This document shows, piece by piece, positions 33,290-40,807 of a DNA stretch of 64,000 bases. The notes below the pieces were generated by a model. The model searched no databases and had not been told where the DNA came from. It saw only the letters and a program-made list of their open reading frames with translations. This stretch comes from Kribbella italica (GTDB lineage: Bacteria > Actinomycetota > Actinomycetes > Propionibacteriales > Kribbellaceae): positions 7,440,001 to 7,504,000 of the forward strand of contig NZ_JACHMY010000001.1 of the NCBI RefSeq assembly GCF_014205135.1. The letters run 5' to 3'. Made by a program: the position numbers and the translations under genes. How positions within the stretch are numbered: the stretch's first letter is position 1; each line of letters starts with the position of its first letter.

Positions 33290-34452
33290 ATCTTGGGGAT
33301 CGCCTTGCGGAGCAGGGGGACGAGCGGGACCAGCCGGTCGGGGTAGGCGTCGACGAGACCGTCGACATGGTTGCCTGCCTCGACCCGCTGGTACCTGAAG
33401 AGCTGCGCCTTGCCGGCCCGGCGGACCATCGCGGCGTAGACGTCGGAGTCCTGGGTGATCGGGAGCAGGCTGTCGTACGTGCCGTGGATGGTGACGAGCG
33501 GTCGCTTGAGGTTGCCGGTCAGCGCGATCCGTCGTACGGCTTGATGGGCTTGCGGCCTGGTCCTGTAGTTGTAGTCGCCTTCGGTGCCCGTGTAGGTCGG
33601 GTCGAGCTCGGCGGCGTAGATGCGCTGGGTCAGCTTCCAGTAGACGGTGTAGTGGTAGTCCCAGAGGAAGTCCGACTTGCCGTCGAAGCCCGCCTTGGTG
33701 ATCAGTCGCGGGTTTTGTTGCTCGTAGCCCCTGATCGCCGACGGCAGGAACGTGAAGAGGTTCGGGCCCTTCTCCGTCCAGAGCGTGCCTTCGAGATCGA
33801 CGCCGCGGGTGTAGAGCTCGGGATGGTTCTCGAGCTGCCAGCGGACGAGGTAACCGCCGTTGGAGATCCCTGCGGCGATCACTTGCCGCGGCTTCTGCCC
33901 GTAGTACTGCTTGACCGCCTTGCCGGCCGCTCTGGTCAGCTCGGTCATCCGCTCGTTCCACTCAACCATCGCATCGCCCGGCCTGGTGCCGTCCCGGTAG
34001 AACTCCGCCCCGGTGTTCCCCTTGTCGGTCGCCGCGTAGGCAAACCCCTTCGCCAGCACATCATCCGAGATCGCCCGGTCGTTGGCGTACTGCGCCCTGA
34101 CCCCCGGCGACCCCGCGACCACCAGCCCACCGTTCCATCGGTCAGGCAGCCTGAGCACGAACTGCGCGTCGTGGTTCCACCCGTTGTTGGCGTTGGTGCG
34201 CGAGCTGTCGGGAAAGTATCCGTCGACCTGTGTCCCTAGGACGGGCGTGGGTTGTGGGAGCGCCGCGTGGGTGAGGCCGGCGTAGTCCGCCGGGTTGGTC
34301 CGCCCGCCGAGTGTCGTGAGGTCCCTTCCGCAGGTTGTTTCGCTGTACTCGGCGCCGGGGACCCGAACGGGTTTGCAGCTGTGGGCTTCGGCTGGTGTCT
34401 GGAGGGTTGCCCCCAGTACGAGAACGACGATCGAGGCGGCCAGACGGCGCAT
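33286..34452 (-). CDS. Secreted alpha/beta hydrolase (tannase/hydroxybutyrate-oligomer-hydrolase-like)
   Basis: A 388-residue exported esterase. A signal peptide (MRRLAASIVVLVLGATLQTP) is followed by a small Cys-containing N-terminal region. The nucleophile elbow is GISNGGY (Ser ~196), and a late H in EAGNHVDG with D in GTYDSLLPI can complete the triad. The layout resembles tannase and 3-hydroxybutyrate oligomer hydrolases. Substrate unknown. ATG at 34452 is chosen since the signal peptide starts there. It converges on the RIO kinase gene with a 4-bp overlap. Confidence 0.82.
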   Translation of the reverse strand: MRRLAASIVVLVLGATLQTPAEAHSCKPVRVPGAEYSETTCGRDLTTLGGRTNPADYAGLTHAALPQPTPVLGTQVDGYFPDSSRTNANNGWNHDAQFVLRLPDRWNGGLVVAGSPGVRAQYANDRAISDDVLAKGFAYAATDKGNTGAEFYRDGTRPGDAMVEWNERMTELTRAAGKAVKQYYGQKPRQVIAAGISNGGYLVRWQLENHPELYTRGVDLEGTLWTEKGPNLFTFLPSAIRGYEQQNPRLITKAGFDGKSDFLWDYHYTVYWKLTQRIYAAELDPTYTGTEGDYNYRTRPQAHQAVRRIALTGNLKRPLVTIHGTYDSLLPITQDSDVYAAMVRRAGKAQLFRYQRVEAGNHVDGLVDAYPDRLVPLVPLLRKAIPKI

Positions 34453-34626
34453 TGTGTCCTCCCGGGGAGTCGGTGTGCGCCAAGGTACGAGCCGTGGTCG
34501 GAGCAGGGCAGGTGGCAGGGGACCACAAGCCGCTCGGGCCGAGTGGGGTGGTGCCACATGTCAGAGTTGCCGGACACGTCCGCCGCGTGACAGCAAAGTG
34601 AAAGCGCCGCGCCGTTGACTGACGCC

Positions 34627-35091
34627 ATGATCAAGAAACTCATCGCAGGCCTGACCGTCGCCTCGGCGCTGCTACTTGCTCTCTCGGTCCCCGGTGCGGC
34701 GGCGGCCGAGGACCCGTCGAAGCCGGCATCGGCCCCCGCGCAGGCTGCGGTGCTGGGAACGCCGGGGGTCACTCCGAGCCCCGAGATCTGGGAGCGGAAG
34801 CGTTGGAGTCAGGCACAGGCCACAGACTGGGTGAACAAGTGCCCGGCCGGGCGGTTCTGCGCCTGGATCAGGTACACCGACTCGACCGGTACGACGTACG
34901 CGATCTTCCAGTTCTTCCAGTGCAAGGAGTACAAGCTGAGCAACTGGCTCGGCACGTCCAACTACTTCAACAACCAGACCGTGCGCGTCCAGCTGCTGGG
35001 CTCCCGGCACGACCACCTGCGCTACCTGTCGAAGGGCCACAAGTTCATCACCAACTGGGACTCCGTCTACTACATCAACCTCTGCGCCTAG
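34627..35091 (+). CDS. Secreted Cys-rich small protein, peptidase-inhibitor-I36/crystallin-like
   Basis: A 154-residue exported protein with a signal peptide (IKKLIAGLTVASALLLALSV, cleavage near GAAAAE). The mature C-terminal ~95 residues show the pattern of I36 inhibitor/beta-gamma-crystallin proteins: CPAGRFCAWIRYTDSTGT, then FFQCKEYKLSNWLGTSNYFNNQ, and a final cysteine near the end, giving four Cys. The SNYFNNQ segment corresponds to the calcium-binding-like S/N-rich turn. Inhibitor activity is only a suggestion. Two upstream ATG/GTG codons exist, but 34627 begins the signal peptide. Confidence 0.75.
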   Translation: MIKKLIAGLTVASALLLALSVPGAAAAEDPSKPASAPAQAAVLGTPGVTPSPEIWERKRWSQAQATDWVNKCPAGRFCAWIRYTDSTGTTYAIFQFFQCKEYKLSNWLGTSNYFNNQTVRVQLLGSRHDHLRYLSKGHKFITNWDSVYYINLCA

Positions 35092-35121
35092 CCCAGCAGT
35101 TGGGGAGCCCGCCGGTCGTCG

Positions 35122-35457
35122 ATGATCGAAGAATCTGGACGGTCGACGGCTCCCAGTTACGCCTCGTTCGCTCCGGTGCCGCTGCAGGTGTTCTTCGTCT
35201 GCTTGGTGGTGCTCGATCCGTTGGTCGTCGTACTGGTTGCTCTCGTCCGCCCCTCGGGGGTCAGGTTGGCCTGCGCGGTCATGGCGTTGGACGTCACAGC
35301 GAATTGGATCACCAACTGGCCGCAGCTCCGGGAGGACGCGACCAGTCTGCTCCGCCCGTACGGGTTGCTGCCGATCACGCTCTTCGGGCTGTTCGTGCTG
35401 GGCACAGCGGTGCCGGTGCTTCGCGTGCTCACGTCCTCCGGCTTCAGCAGCCGGTAG
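35122..35457 (+). CDS. Small membrane protein of unknown function
   Basis: A 111-residue protein with three predicted membrane segments (PLQVFFVCLVVLDPLVVVLVAL; VRLACAVMALDVTANWI; LPITLFGLFVLGTAVPVL). The AxDVTANWxTNW stretch and tryptophan-rich loop look specific, but I cannot name the family. It starts 30 bp after the secreted Cys-rich protein; co-transcription is possible. The start codon is uncertain. Confidence 0.62.
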   Translation: MIEESGRSTAPSYASFAPVPLQVFFVCLVVLDPLVVVLVALVRPSGVRLACAVMALDVTANWITNWPQLREDATSLLRPYGLLPITLFGLFVLGTAVPVLRVLTSSGFSSR

Positions 35458-35582
35458 TGCCGTCGATCAACTCACGCATGGTGTCGAGGATCGAGCGAAA
35501 CATCTAGCGGTTGTGAAAGCTTGAAAGGATCTTTGGCGTCCGTTTCCGGGAGGCTGCACCATCGGCTACTGACCTTGCTCTG

Positions 35583-36005
35583 TTACTGCTGGAGCAATCC
35601 GATCGGGATGGTCATGCCTACGTACAGGACCAGCTGGTAGGCGCTGTTGATCGCGGTGAGCCGCGCGGGCTTCTGCTCGAAGCCGTTGTGCTGCGCCAAG
35701 GTCGAGAGCGAGAACCCGAGCCAGGCGACGACGCCTACGCCCAGGGCAAGCCCGACGGAATCACTGCCGAAGAAGGCGGACGCGATCGAACAGGCGACCG
35801 CGAGAGCGAGACCGGTCGCGACGATCGAGATCACCAGGACGACGAACGGACCCTTGCCGGCCCTCGCGGAATCCTCCTTGGTCACACCGGTCAGCTTCCG
35901 CCAGGTCGGGCCGGCCAGTCCCCAGTCGCTGTACCAGATCCAGGCGATCGCCATCCCGACCACGATCGCGCCCACGACGGCGTACCAACTGATACTCAGC
36001 TCCAC
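35583..36005 (-). CDS. DUF1761-family membrane protein
   Basis: A 140-residue four-helix membrane protein with the DUF1761 arrangement: VVGAIVVGMAIAWIWYSDWGLAGPTWRKLTG, then three further helices (FVVLVISIVATGLALAVA; GLALGVGVVAWLGFSL; AYQLVLYVGMTIPIGLL). Function unknown. GTG at 36005 with GAGGAGCGGGGG upstream is chosen, because the longer frame would run through the divergent hxlR promoter. A palindrome at 36038-36054 may control both genes. Confidence 0.82.
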   Translation of the reverse strand: MELSISWYAVVGAIVVGMAIAWIWYSDWGLAGPTWRKLTGVTKEDSARAGKGPFVVLVISIVATGLALAVACSIASAFFGSDSVGLALGVGVVAWLGFSLSTLAQHNGFEQKPARLTAINSAYQLVLYVGMTIPIGLLQQ

Positions 36006-36020
36006 AGGAACCCCCGCTCC

Positions 36021-36054
36021 TCGACGACAACTCTCGCGGTTGATATAATCAACC
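36021..36054 (+). promoter_or_regulatory. HxlR promoter with embedded perfect palindrome
   Basis: GGTTGATATAATCAACC (36038-36054) has 7-bp perfect arms and contains a consensus -10, TATAAT (36044-36049). TCGACG (36021-36026), 17 bp upstream, can act as -35. Transcription would start at about the ATG (36055), so the message is probably leaderless. A repressor bound here would cover the -10; the gene product is the obvious candidate. Confidence 0.65.
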
Positions 36055-36723
36055 ATGGTGGATCAAGTCAACCGTCCGAGGAAGAGCTACGGCCAGTTCT
36101 GCGCCCTGGCGCGCTCTCTGGACGTCGTAGGCGAACGCTGGACCCTCCTGATCGTGCGAGAGCTTCTCCCCGGCCCGATGCGCTACACCGAGTTGAAGAC
36201 GTCACTCCAAGGCATCGCGACGAACCTCCTCGCCGAGCGACTGCGCACCATGGAGGCACACGGCGTCGTCGAACGCCGCCTGGAAAGCGGCGGAGTCGTG
36301 TACGCACTCACGCCGTGGGGCGAGGAACTCCGCGAGCCCCTGGAAGCGCTCGGCCGCTGGGGAGCACCGCTGCTGGCGCCCGGCCGCGGAGACGACACGT
36401 TCCAGCCGCGCTGGCTCACCCTCGCCCTACCCGCCCTGCTGCGAGGCACGACCTCCTCGACTCCCGTAGAGCTCGGCATCGAGACGGACGGCTTCACCAT
36501 GGTCCTACGAATCGACGAAGCCGGACCGACCGCTTTCGTCCGCCCGGACGACATCCCCGACACACTCCTCGTCGCTTCGCCCGACGTCGTCGTCAGCCTC
36601 GCCACGGGAACGATCACCATCAAGCAGGCCGTCGCGACGGGCGAGTTCGAGGGCGATCTACGAGTCCTGCATGCTGCGTTCGGCCGTACGGCGAATGCCG
36701 CTCCGGCGACGGACGGCGACTGA
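36055..36723 (+). CDS. HxlR-family regulator with C-terminal ligand-binding-like domain
   Basis: A 222-residue protein. Residues 1-~100 are a winged helix of the HxlR/DUF24 type (YGQFCALARSLDVVGERWTL, then RYTELKTSLQGIATNLLAERL). Residues ~120-215 resemble an SCP2-like sterol/hydrophobic ligand domain, a known HxlR fusion in actinobacteria. It is divergent from a DUF1761 membrane protein gene; the shared 50-bp spacer carries a perfect palindrome over the -10 box, so autoregulation and control of the neighbour are likely. No conserved redox Cys near the DNA-binding domain apart from C16. Confidence 0.88.
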   Translation: MVDQVNRPRKSYGQFCALARSLDVVGERWTLLIVRELLPGPMRYTELKTSLQGIATNLLAERLRTMEAHGVVERRLESGGVVYALTPWGEELREPLEALGRWGAPLLAPGRGDDTFQPRWLTLALPALLRGTTSSTPVELGIETDGFTMVLRIDEAGPTAFVRPDDIPDTLLVASPDVVVSLATGTITIKQAVATGEFEGDLRVLHAAFGRTANAAPATDGD

Positions 36724-36771
36724 CACGCAGGTAGTTCACGCGACCAACGTCGGCCAACTCCTAGCCGCGGA

Positions 36772-37986
36772 TCAGGCGTTTTCACTGGTTCGTCGGCTCA
36801 TGACCAGGAACAAGCCGCCGGCGACCGTCTGGACGGTCGCGGCCGTCGCAAGGACAGGCAACACGCCAATTGCGTCAGCGAGGACGCCGCTGACGCCCGC
36901 GCTCGACAGCATCGCCGCCGCGTAGACGTTGCCCGTCGTACCAACCGCCCGTGCGCGATGTTCGGCTGGCACCGACGTCACCAGCAGGGTGTTCGAGGCC
37001 ACCCACGAGATGGTGAAGGGCGCGCCGGCGAGCAGGAAGGTTGCACAGGCGACCTCCACGCTTGGCCAGATGGCCAAGAGAGCTAGCCCGATGCCGCTAG
37101 CGACGGCCCCGATCGCGATCGGGGCCGTGTAACCGCGCTTGCGGACCACAGCCGGGATCAAGGGAGCGACAAGCACGGCAGTCACTGCGAAACTGCTGTT
37201 CACCAACCCCATCTGCGAGGGCGAAGCAAGGATCACTCCGAGCATCAACACTGGATAGACAGTCGACAGCGCACCTTCCTTGATCGCGTCGAACGCCTGC
37301 AGCGCAAGCACTGCCCTTGCCGGCCTGCTCTTCCGCAATTCGCGGAGGCCATCCACCCAATCCTGGAAGGCCGAGGGAGTCGGATCGTCCATCGACAGGG
37401 GACTGTTCCTGCGTACTTCAGCGACAGGCGGTAGAAAGCCCAGCAGGACTGCGGCCAGGCCGAGGCAACCTACGACAACGGTCACCGTCAGGGTGAAACC
37501 GAGAAGCCCGATGAGGAGGCCGCCCAAGGCCGGCGCCGCTATGCGGGTTGCGTTCGTGCCAGCTGAGTTGGCCGCGTTCGCCGCGATGAGGTCCGCAGGC
37601 GGCACTGCGTCGGCAATCGTCGCCTGCTCGGCTGGAGTGAAGAACTGCTGTGCGGTGGCCTGCAAGAAGGTGACGGCGTACAGAACCCACAGACTGTTCG
37701 GCCCCTCTGCCGTCCACAGGAGCGCGACGACGGCAACCCGGATGACGCTGATCCAGCGCAGCAGCCGACGCCGGTCAATCCGATCACCAGCGACCCCTGC
37801 CAGCGTGCCGAACAGTGCGGCCGGGAGCGAATTGGCGATCATCAACCCGCCGGCCGCGGTCGCAGACCCCGTAAGGATGAAGACATGCACCGACAAGGCG
37901 ATGCCTAACGTCCAGCCGGCGAAGGCAGCGGCCAGGTTGCCTGCGAACAAGAGCGCAAACGCGCGATGGCGGAAGACCAATAGCAT
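36772..37986 (-). CDS. MFS transporter
   Basis: A 404-residue, 12-helix major facilitator: FRHRAFALLFAGNLAAAFAGWTLGIALSVHVF, loop motif GVAGDRIDRRRLLRWISVIRV, and SWVASNTLLVTSVPAEHRARA in the second half. It is of the MFS_3/EntS-like drug or siderophore exporter type, distinct from the paralogue at 20.3-21.7 kb. The start at 37986 lies only 30 bp from the divergent regulator start; a -10-like TAGATT on the minus strand (38010-38005) would give a very short leader. Confidence 0.87.
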   Translation of the reverse strand: MLLVFRHRAFALLFAGNLAAAFAGWTLGIALSVHVFILTGSATAAGGLMIANSLPAALFGTLAGVAGDRIDRRRLLRWISVIRVAVVALLWTAEGPNSLWVLYAVTFLQATAQQFFTPAEQATIADAVPPADLIAANAANSAGTNATRIAAPALGGLLIGLLGFTLTVTVVVGCLGLAAVLLGFLPPVAEVRRNSPLSMDDPTPSAFQDWVDGLRELRKSRPARAVLALQAFDAIKEGALSTVYPVLMLGVILASPSQMGLVNSSFAVTAVLVAPLIPAVVRKRGYTAPIAIGAVASGIGLALLAIWPSVEVACATFLLAGAPFTISWVASNTLLVTSVPAEHRARAVGTTGNVYAAAMLSSAGVSGVLADAIGVLPVLATAATVQTVAGGLFLVMSRRTSENA

Positions 37987-37989
37987 CCG

Positions 37990-38039
37990 GTGACTGTCAC
38001 GCGTAATCTACTGAAGATGGCAGATCGCGCCTTCAGTAG
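37990..38039. promoter_or_regulatory. Palindromes between the MFS gene and its divergent regulator
   Basis: GTGACTGTCAC (37990-38000) is a perfect odd palindrome just before the MFS start. CTACTGAAG (38008-38016) and CTTCAGTAG (38031-38039) form a perfect 9-bp inverted repeat with a 14-bp spacer. The left arm overlaps the likely MFS -10 and the repeat flanks the regulator ATG at 38017. It may be an operator, or a hairpin over the regulator start. Confidence 0.55.
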
Positions 38040-38703
38040 GAATCCCCTGATCCTGACTGATCAGACCGCCGCCAGGTTCCTGAGCGAACCGTGGTCCGTG
38101 AGGTACTTCCTGCCCTTTCTAGGTCGTGAGGCGTCAGCCTCCGTGGTCGCGGGAGAGCTCGGCGTCGACATCGGCTCGGTGACCTATCGCATCAAGAAAA
38201 TGCTCGAGCTAGGTCTGCTCAGCTGCACTCGAATGGAGGCCCGTGCCGGCCGCCCCATCCGCCACTACCGCTCGTCGGCAGACTCTGTCTTCGTCCCGCT
38301 GGAACTCACGCCGATGGTGTCCATCGGTGAACTGCTCCGGACCGGCCGCCGGGATAGTTGGAGCGAGTTGGAAGCCGGCCAAGAGGCCGCGTGGCTGCGG
38401 CTCGGTCGTGACCAAGGTTGGGGCATCCACCTGTATCGGCAACCGAGCGGCGGCGTGAACCGAGATTTCGTCCCGCGCAGCCTGCTGGCCAACGAGCAGT
38501 TCTGGCCGGCAGTGCTTGCTGACAGCGCCCCGGCCGTGTGGGACCAGTTCGCGGCCATGCACCTCACCCGACCGCGGGCCAAACAGTTCCAGCGCCGCCT
38601 GTCTGAACTGATCGCCGAGTACGTCGAAGACCCGGGACCCTCCGAGCTGCCCACCGCGCGCTACATCTGTCACCTGGCCCTCGCCCCCACGGCGAGCCCG
38701 TAA
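38017..38703 (+). CDS. Winged-helix (ArsR-like) transcriptional regulator
   Basis: A 228-residue protein. Residues ~15-90 form a winged helix: RFLSEPWSVRYFLPFLGREASASVVAGELGVDIGSVTYRIKKMLELGLL is the helix-turn-helix span (two segments here), followed by the wing R/H-rich strand. The remaining ~130 residues are an uncharacterised alpha/beta domain, probably for effector binding. It is divergent from an MFS exporter and likely controls it. ATG at 38017 is preferred; GTG at 37990 lies inside a palindrome almost abutting the MFS start. Neither has a clear ribosome site. Confidence 0.78.
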   Translation: MADRAFSRNPLILTDQTAARFLSEPWSVRYFLPFLGREASASVVAGELGVDIGSVTYRIKKMLELGLLSCTRMEARAGRPIRHYRSSADSVFVPLELTPMVSIGELLRTGRRDSWSELEAGQEAAWLRLGRDQGWGIHLYRQPSGGVNRDFVPRSLLANEQFWPAVLADSAPAVWDQFAAMHLTRPRAKQFQRRLSELIAEYVEDPGPSELPTARYICHLALAPTASP

Positions 38704-39022
38704 CCGCGGCCCGGCACGCAACATCGCGCGCCGCTTGCAGGCGTTGCTCCCGGATCGGCATCTCCCACTCTGCACTGGTCCGCAGCAGGGGCGAATCCTC
38801 GCCCGTACTGGAGAAACTCACCGCAGAGACTGGCCGGTCGGGCTGTTGAGCTGGGTCATCAGTTCGTGACTGGCTGCGCGAGCTGCGGCGAGTTCGTCGG
38901 TGCGTTCCTCGAGCTGGCGGCGGTAGCCGCTGCTCATGTCGAAGGGGCGGGAGCTGACACCGTGTGAGCGCTAGCGAGTTAGGCGACCGCCTGCGGAGTG
39001 CTCACCGCGTAGCCTGCGGGGT
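38704..39022. other. Intergenic stretch with one possible short ORF
   Basis: These 319 bp hold no convincing full-length gene. On the minus strand 38937-38818 encodes a 39-residue helical peptide (listed separately). The rest shows no hairpin or repeat I would call. Confidence 0.5.
38818..38937 (-). CDS. Possible 39-residue helical peptide or gene fragment
   Basis: The frame reads MSSGYRRQLEERTDELAAAR and then AASHELMTQLNSPTGQSLR. It is a single amphipathic charged helix with good codon bias, as seen in true actinobacterial genes. No ribosome site is evident, and the upstream frame is closed 11 codons before. It could be a small protein or the leftover of a longer coiled-coil or regulator gene. 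Confidence 0.3.
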   Translation of the reverse strand: MSSGYRRQLEERTDELAAARAASHELMTQLNSPTGQSLR

Positions 39023-39622
39023 GTGGCGGAGCTTCTTGGGCAGCTGAAGGTCTGGGGCCAGAAGTGGCGTTGGTACCAGCGGAACTCCTTGCCGTGGAAC
39101 CGCGCGCGGATCCACTGGGAACTGATGCGGCGCGGGGCGTTCGCGCGCTGGCCGTTGCACGGGAACGTGCTGGAGGCCTTGCAAGACGGTCGGCTCGAGG
39201 TCGGAGCACACACCATGTTCGAGCCGAACGTGTGGATCACCGTGGGCGACGATGCGCGGGTGCGGATCGGGGAGGGGACGTTCCTGAACGTCGCGGTGAT
39301 GGTCGCGGCGCTGGATCTGGTGGAGATCGGGTCGCACTGCATGCTGGCGAACGGGTGCTTCGTGACGGATGCCAACCACCGGTACGACGACCCGGATCGG
39401 CCGGTGCCGTGGCAAGGGTTCGACTCCAAGGGCCCGACGCGGATCGGCGACAACGTCTGGCTGGGGGCCAACGTGGTCGTCACGAGCGGGGTCACGATCG
39501 GCGAGAGATGCGTGATCGGCGCCAACAGCGTGGTCACGCAGGACGTTCCGCCGTACTCCGTTGCTGCGGGCGCGCCGGCGAAGGTCATCCGCGCCGTCAC
39601 CTACCCGGAGGACCAGCCCTGA
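39023..39622 (+). CDS. Left-handed beta-helix acyltransferase
   Basis: A 199-residue hexapeptide-repeat protein. Repeats run from residue ~60 (VWITVGDDARVRIGEGTFLN, IGSHCMLANGCFVTDANH) to IGDNVWLGANVVVTSGVTIGERCVIGANSVV. The catalytic His is likely in DANHRYDD, and the end VAAGAPAKVIRAV is the canonical acetyltransferase C-terminus. It transfers acetyl or succinyl from a CoA donor to a sugar or similar alcohol/amine. GTG start. The last 26 bp overlap the convergent kinase gene. Confidence 0.9.
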   Translation: MAELLGQLKVWGQKWRWYQRNSLPWNRARIHWELMRRGAFARWPLHGNVLEALQDGRLEVGAHTMFEPNVWITVGDDARVRIGEGTFLNVAVMVAALDLVEIGSHCMLANGCFVTDANHRYDDPDRPVPWQGFDSKGPTRIGDNVWLGANVVVTSGVTIGERCVIGANSVVTQDVPPYSVAAGAPAKVIRAVTYPEDQP

Positions 39623-40553
39623 CCAGCTGTGCCGTCAGCACATCCACCAGGCCGTCGACCAAGACAACGAGCCGGTCTCGCTCCGCGCCGGAGCGCCCTC
39701 TGCGGAAGCCATGACGCCGGCCCCAGAACGCGGACTGGACGGCGTGCAGCTGAGCCCAGCGCGCGACGCGCTCACGGTCGAGCTCCGCGGACTCGGCGAA
39801 AATGTCGAGACACCGCCGCAACCCGGCGACCGGGTCTGGAGTGCTGAGGATGCTCAGCGCGCGGGTCTTGAGCAGGACGCCCGCGTCGTACGCCGGGTCG
39901 CCCGCGTAGCCCTTGGGGTCGACGGCCAGCCACGGTTCGCGGTCGGCGCGCAGGATGTTCCTCGCGTTGAGATCACCGTGGATGAGCACGTCCGGCTGCG
40001 CCTGCGCCAGGTCGCGGATGGTCGCCCGGGCGGCGTCCACCGCGGCGTGCGACAGACCATGGGTGAGCTCGCGGGCGTCTAGTTCCAGCTGGTCCGCCCA
40101 TGCGGTCGCCTGATCCTGCAGCCGAGGGAGGTGCGGTGGTGCCGGCACGGCCAACCGACGACTGATCCGGCCGGCGACCGCCGCGATCTCGTCCTCGTCG
40201 TCGAGCATCGCGAGAGTCGTCGGCTGAGCCCGTTCGAGCAGCATCGCAAAATGCTCGTCGTCCCGCTCCTGCAGTACGACGGCCCCACGGCCGCCCCACG
40301 CCACGAACGCCTCGGGCTCGAACTCGTTACCTGGATGAGGAAACGACACCTTCAGTACGACCCCGCCCAGGTCCTGCCGCGACGCGGGGACGATCACCCC
40401 GACGCCGCCATACAACAGGTCGCCTGCTGCCTCGCACTCCCACCGATCCAGCAACCGACCCACCAAGCCGGGCAACCCCGCCAGCCACGCTGCCCCGGCC
40501 TCACCTTCGCGCTCAACCGTGGATCGGGCGAACACCTCCGGTACGTTGATCAC
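39597..40553 (-). CDS. APH(6)-like antibiotic phosphotransferase
   Basis: A 318-residue protein-kinase-fold phosphotransferase of the aminoglycoside/hydroxyurea resistance (APH_6_hur) type: VLKVSFPHPGNEFEPEAFVAWGGRGAVVL lobe with the ATP Lys, catalytic loop LIHGDLNARNIL, and metal Asp in VDPKGYAGDPAYD. Members phosphorylate streptomycin or hydroxyurea; chromosomal copies in soil actinobacteria may protect or have other small-molecule substrates. GTG at 40553 begins the alignable region; the open frame upstream runs into repeat sequence and should not be translated. Confidence 0.88.
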   Translation of the reverse strand: MINVPEVFARSTVEREGEAGAAWLAGLPGLVGRLLDRWECEAAGDLLYGGVGVIVPASRQDLGGVVLKVSFPHPGNEFEPEAFVAWGGRGAVVLQERDDEHFAMLLERAQPTTLAMLDDEDEIAAVAGRISRRLAVPAPPHLPRLQDQATAWADQLELDARELTHGLSHAAVDAARATIRDLAQAQPDVLIHGDLNARNILRADREPWLAVDPKGYAGDPAYDAGVLLKTRALSILSTPDPVAGLRRCLDIFAESAELDRERVARWAQLHAVQSAFWGRRHGFRRGRSGAERDRLVVLVDGLVDVLTAQLVRAGPPGR

Positions 40554-40714
40554 CCGCAGCAGGCTACGCGCGAGCGGTGGCGCCCGCAGGCGAGCACGCG
40601 CACAGCGAGCGAGGGCGCCCCGCGGGTGGCCGGCTGGGAAGCGAGCTGGTCCGGGCAGCCGTCCAGGGCGCGGCCGGCGGGGGTCCACCTGTGGTTCCTT
40701 GAGCGCGCCAGCCC

Positions 40715-40762
40715 GCACTTGAAGCGGGCGAAGCACGCGCACTGAAGCGGGCGCTAGCACGC
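40715..40762. repeat. Two-copy 24-bp repeat related to the 10.4-kb element
   Basis: Units at 40715-40738 and 40739-40762 read GCACT(T)GAAGCGGGCG followed by AAGCACGC or CTAGCACGC. The sequence ACTGAAGCGGGCG-NN-AGCACGCG recurs at 10435-10456, where it also is followed by a GTGGG-rich tail and TGCGTGGGA. Both sites are intergenic. Confidence 0.7.
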
Positions 40763-40807
40763 GCACCTACTGCAAAGGGTGGGACGGACCTGCGTGGGAA
40801 GAGAAAA

